Shown piece after piece: positions 60,649 to 64,000 of a stretch of DNA of 64,000 nt; the stretch's first letter is position 1, and each line of letters begins with the position of its first letter. The position numbers and the translations under genes are program-made. Source of the DNA: Tamarix chinensis (taxonomy: Eukaryota; Streptophyta; Magnoliopsida; Caryophyllales; Tamaricaceae); the NCBI GenBank assembly GCA_030549775.1, contig CM060181.1, forward strand, positions 32,524,753-32,588,752. Direction: 5' to 3'. The notes below the pieces were generated by a model. That model was not told the DNA's origin. It was given only the letters and a program-made list of their open reading frames with translations, and did not search any database.

Positions 60649-61180
60649 GTGTTGTGTATTCCCGTTCCACTAGGAAGAATAGTGACTCGATACCAATTTG
60701 CCCCAAGAAGATGATGTTTCTAATCTCCATTCCACCAAAAAGAATAGTGGCTCAAGAGCATTTTACCTCAAGAAGGTGTTTCAGTCCGTTCCACTAGATT
60801 AAGAATAGTGGGGCCCTTGCTCATAATGAAATCAAAATATACTAGTATAACCTATGGAAAAGATACTAATGATTTAAAATGGAAGAATACATGAGTTACG
60901 ACCAAGGTGTCATTTATATATATATGTTTTGTTCCATAGGGGAGAATAGTGGCTGAGGAGCATTTTACCCCGAGAAGGTATTTTTTTTAGATTCGTTCCA
61001 CTGGATAATAGTAGTTGCTTAGGTGTGTCATCCTTGAGAAGGCGCTTCAAATGGTTCCACCGATTTAAGAATAGTGGGGCTCCTGTACTCAACGTATATA
61101 AAAGAATAAAAATGGGTTACACTTAATAAAGAATTTGGATCATTTTCTATCCTATGAGATATTTCATTTGATTATTTATA
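60552..61180 (+). repeat. Duplicated ~300-bp modules in the solo LTR
   Basis: Module 1 starts ~60552 (ACACTAATCACTTAAGGTGA, then GGCCAAGGTG) and module 2 ~60865 (ATACTAATGATTTAAAATGG, then GACCAAGGTG). Each is followed by a TG or TA run and then two or three ~55-60 bp subunits of the form TTCCACTAG..AGAATAGTGGC with CC.A/GAGAAGG. A third module start (ACTAATTATTTGATGTGG) appears at ~61184. Confidence 0.75.
60605..60646 (+). repeat. (TG)n microsatellite
   Basis: About twenty-one TG units at the junction inside module 1. The corresponding place in module 2 is a short (TA)n. Confidence 0.9.
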
Positions 61181-61711
61181 CACTAATTATTTGATGTGGA
61201 AGCATGTACTAATTGTATCCTTGTTTCGATAGTATTGTTTCCTTACTCAGTATGTAGCGTACAGATCACCCATTTTTATGGTGGCTGCTCATTCCCATGA
61301 GAAGGAGACTATAATTCTTATATGCAGGTTTGAGAAGATCTGCTAGATGATTATTCTGCCTAGGATTCCTTATGTGGGGATGAGTTATTCGTCTGTATTG
61401 GGGGTTGGGTGAAAATTTACTATTATCCGGTAGATATATTTAACTGGATACCTCTTTAGACTCTTGATCCATGGTATTCCTTCTTTTATATTGTTAACTT
61501 GGAGTTAAGCTCCCAACTCATTATTGTATTATAAATGTATCTTTTGTTTCTAATTTCCTTGCATTACCTTAAATATGTTAGCCTTGTGATTGATGTAAGG
61601 ATGGTTGCATAAGCCATAATTATGTCAATTACGGTGGTAACCCCAATATTTTTCTTATTTACTTCCACTATAAAAACGAAATATTTTACTAGTAAAAATT
61701 AGGGTGTCACA

Positions 61712-62679
61712 TCAAACTAACATAAATGGTCATTAGGGTTTTCAAGTGTCTTGAAATCATGTAATTTACTAAGGTAGTATGGGATATATTATGTTAAATA
61801 AGTTATTTTGGGAATTAATAATTAAATATATCTTAATATGCCCTTTTCTAATTAATAAATTATTTAATCATACATTAATATTGTCATTATATTAACTTAG
61901 GCTTTGATAATTTAAAATAAAACCTTAAGGGTATCATTATCATTTTTTATATAATATAACCTTATCTAAGCTTCTTTAGATTCAGGATAACCTTAAGGGT
62001 CTACTTAAGTGAAACCTTAATTTGATAGGTTAAGGTGAATATCTTTGGAGGTTGTATCATAATATTAATTATTTGGGTTTTTGTGCGGTGTTTTGGTCCT
62101 TATAGTGTAAGATATACTTAAACTTGCTTGAACTCTGATTACACCTCTTTTATCTTAATGTTAATCAAGGGTTGAAATGGATTATCTTTTATTTGGGACA
62201 TTTAATGCATATGAACTTTGGGCCTTCTCTGGCATTATGATTTTGGTCTTGGGCCTTTTATGAATTTTTTTTTTGTGTTGGGTCATTGGGCTTTGTGGAT
62301 TTAGTATGGATTATAATAACTAGAGAAGGGTTGTGGTAATGTTTTTGAGAATTATTGTGGGATTCATACTTGTTTGTCTTGGGATATTTAAGATTAATAG
62401 TTAAAATAAAAGACTGTTGAGGCAGGACTTGTGTTGTTTGGTTTAGTTATTTGAGTTAGGTTTTGTCTTAGTACCATTCAAGTGGTTTCCTCTTTGATGT
62501 TCCCAAATGCATTATTTGAGGCTTAAAGAGATCATTTTCTATTCTTTAGACGTCTAAGACTTTAATGGGAATGCATTGTTAAGTGATCAAGTTTCGTATT
62601 ATTGATTATTTGGTTACATGTTTGAGCAAGCTACTAGGACTAGTACTAGAAGTACTAGAATAGAATTTATGTTGATGGG
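61712..62679. other. Unassigned DNA
   Basis: No gene recognised. AT-rich sequence between the solo LTR and the next LTR terminus. It may continue the sequence that the solo LTR interrupted at 59268. Confidence 0.35.
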
Positions 62680-64000
62680 TGCAGAACCCTAAAATTTAGT
62701 ACTTATTTTTTTTGTAGTAAAACAAATATATAAAATATTAGGTATTACACCACAACCAACACAACGAGAGGTATAACTAATACCTAACCCATGTTGGTTG
62801 CAAGGCTAAAATAAATTAGGCACAAATATTAGGTATGGTCAACACCTAATCGAGAATAGAGAAAAAACCAACATATACCAGAAAGAGTGGAAGGGAGAGA
62901 CTTAAATACAATACACAAAGAGATTACAAAACTTGATTCCCTAAAAGGGAACAAAAAAATAGAAAAATTCCAACAAGAATGAGGACACTAGATAATCCTA
63001 GACAAATGTTCTGACCCACTTCAAGTTGTATCATAGTTAATAGAACCTACAAGGTCATGTTTGTCTATTGAATAGATAGAAGACCATAAAGCATAACCTA
63101 TTAGTATAAAGTAATCCCACTATAGAACACTAATTATACAATTATCATATGAAACACATAAAAGATATCACAATGAAATCATGGCATGAACATAACAAAG
63201 TATTCATGCGATAACATAATATAATTTTATATGATAGAAAATAAATATGTTCAAAACCACATACTCATCATACCATCTAATTTACTCAACTTAAAACCAT
63301 TATATAATCATATAAAAACCATATCCTAAACAATCTCACCATAACTCATAACCATAGGGTAGTGTACTAAGGCATCTACCAACCAAACACAACAACTAAT
63401 TCTAATTTAATTAAGGGAAGATAAGATAACCAAAAAAATGCATAAAGTATATCAATCATACCAACATACAAAACAACACAATACCCTCCAACTAACCCAC
63501 TAGGTTATTCCAAACAAAACCCTAAAGGTAATGCATTGAGGCGACAATAAACCATAATCCAAATATCATTGGTAGGGCACAAAGGTAACTAATATACCAC
63601 CAATACAAATCATACAAAGGTCATGAAAAAGTAAGTTTTCCTTTTTATTTACTTTACTTAAGGAGATATAAGAGACAATGTGGAGACATATAAAATACTC
63701 CTGTCATACTGGCACACATAGACATCATAGAACCCTCTTAACCATATAATTAATTAAGATATGTTTAAAGTACATTCATCATATAAAGTAAATTCATCAT
63801 ACTTGTAACTAAGGTAACACAATATCATTTTACTTTGAATATTAATATATTAGTAATGTGATATTAAATATCACATACTGTGTAATAATTTCCAATTTCA
63901 TTCTTAACCCTATATCTTTATTTTTAATTATTCAAGTCAACCCTAAGGACAATGATCTAAGACAAAGTTAAGAGTAATTACTAAGCTTAGCCTAAAAGTC
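62680..64000 (-). repeat. LTR fragment, minus orientation, runs off the window
   Basis: It begins TGCAGAACCCTAAAATTTAG, then GTAGTAAAAC and ATTAGGTATTACACC, the reverse form of an LTR 3' end like those at 6136, 54087 and 56801. It continues with 'ggtaactaatataccacc'-type sequence to the window edge. No coding sequence. Confidence 0.45.

Larger units (their letters stand above)
59269..61711 (+). repeat. Probable solo LTR, plus orientation
   Basis: The block runs from TATAATACCCCAAAAAATA to AATTAGGGTGTCACA and is flanked by TCAAT and TCAAA, a plausible 5-bp target duplication with one mismatch. No internal retrotransposon sequence adjoins it. It contains a pyrimidine-rich tract (59508-59560), a (CA)n and a (TG)n run, and repeated modules (60552-61180). 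It is a different LTR subtype from elements 1 and 2. The frames at 59472-60008 are low-complexity by-products. Confidence 0.6.

Noticed and set aside
1..64000. tRNA, rRNA, CRISPR arrays or bacterial-type operons
   Set aside because: Nothing with the needed structure was seen. The TGGTATCAGAG motif is a retroelement primer site, not part of a tRNA gene, and the repeats are transposon or simple-sequence in nature.

Overview
The window is AT-rich nuclear DNA of a flowering plant. No intact host gene could be recognised. The plant assignment rests on a Ty3/gypsy chromovirus-like element primed by initiator tRNA-Met, a Ty1/copia element, a hAT transposase of the plant ZBED type with a small GTAAGT...AG intron, and a CACTA end. 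I cannot name the species. It looks like old intergenic heterochromatin: almost every coding relic carries stop codons, and most of those fall where Trp, Gln or Arg would be expected.

Layout. 1-6.1 kb: AT-rich DNA with degenerate hAT-like subterminal repeats and a three-copy ~85-92 bp tandem repeat. 6.1-9.1 kb: a long LTR in minus orientation. 9.1-23.0 kb: a Ty1/copia element on the minus strand, split by a 9.3-kb hAT transposon (12548-21872). The hAT has a perfect 8-bp target-site duplication, imperfect terminal inverted repeats, strand-asymmetric GGGTCGGGTT arrays at both ends, a duplicated non-coding left arm, and one transposase gene broken by two stops. 23.0-36.1 kb: a decayed Ty3/gypsy element of Del/Tekay type with ~3.3-kb LTRs, PBS, PPT, gag-pol and a C-terminal chromodomain-like tail. 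Its 3' LTR holds a 1.39-kb insertion with a 10-bp target duplication.

36.1-42.4 kb: mostly unassigned DNA, with an extreme AT/trinucleotide tract, an (AAT)n microsatellite, an 80-bp tandem duplication, and a segment that retains more CpG than its surroundings. 42.4-64 kb: a mosaic of LTR fragments in both orientations. It includes a CACTA terminus joined to an LTR, a second 5'-truncated Tekay-like element (46.5-53.1 kb) split by a relative of the 1.39-kb insertion, and a probable solo LTR (59269-61711) containing duplicated modules and long dinucleotide runs.

The parts do not act as a pathway. They record successive insertions: the hAT entered the copia element, a gypsy LTR abuts and truncates the copia at its gag start codon, and small non-autonomous elements later entered both gypsy copies. 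The least explained items are the oversized hAT with its one-directional terminal arrays, the two related 1.4-kb insertions, and clusters of a near-palindromic ATCGAYTGGTT motif recurring in all the Tekay-like LTR fragments.
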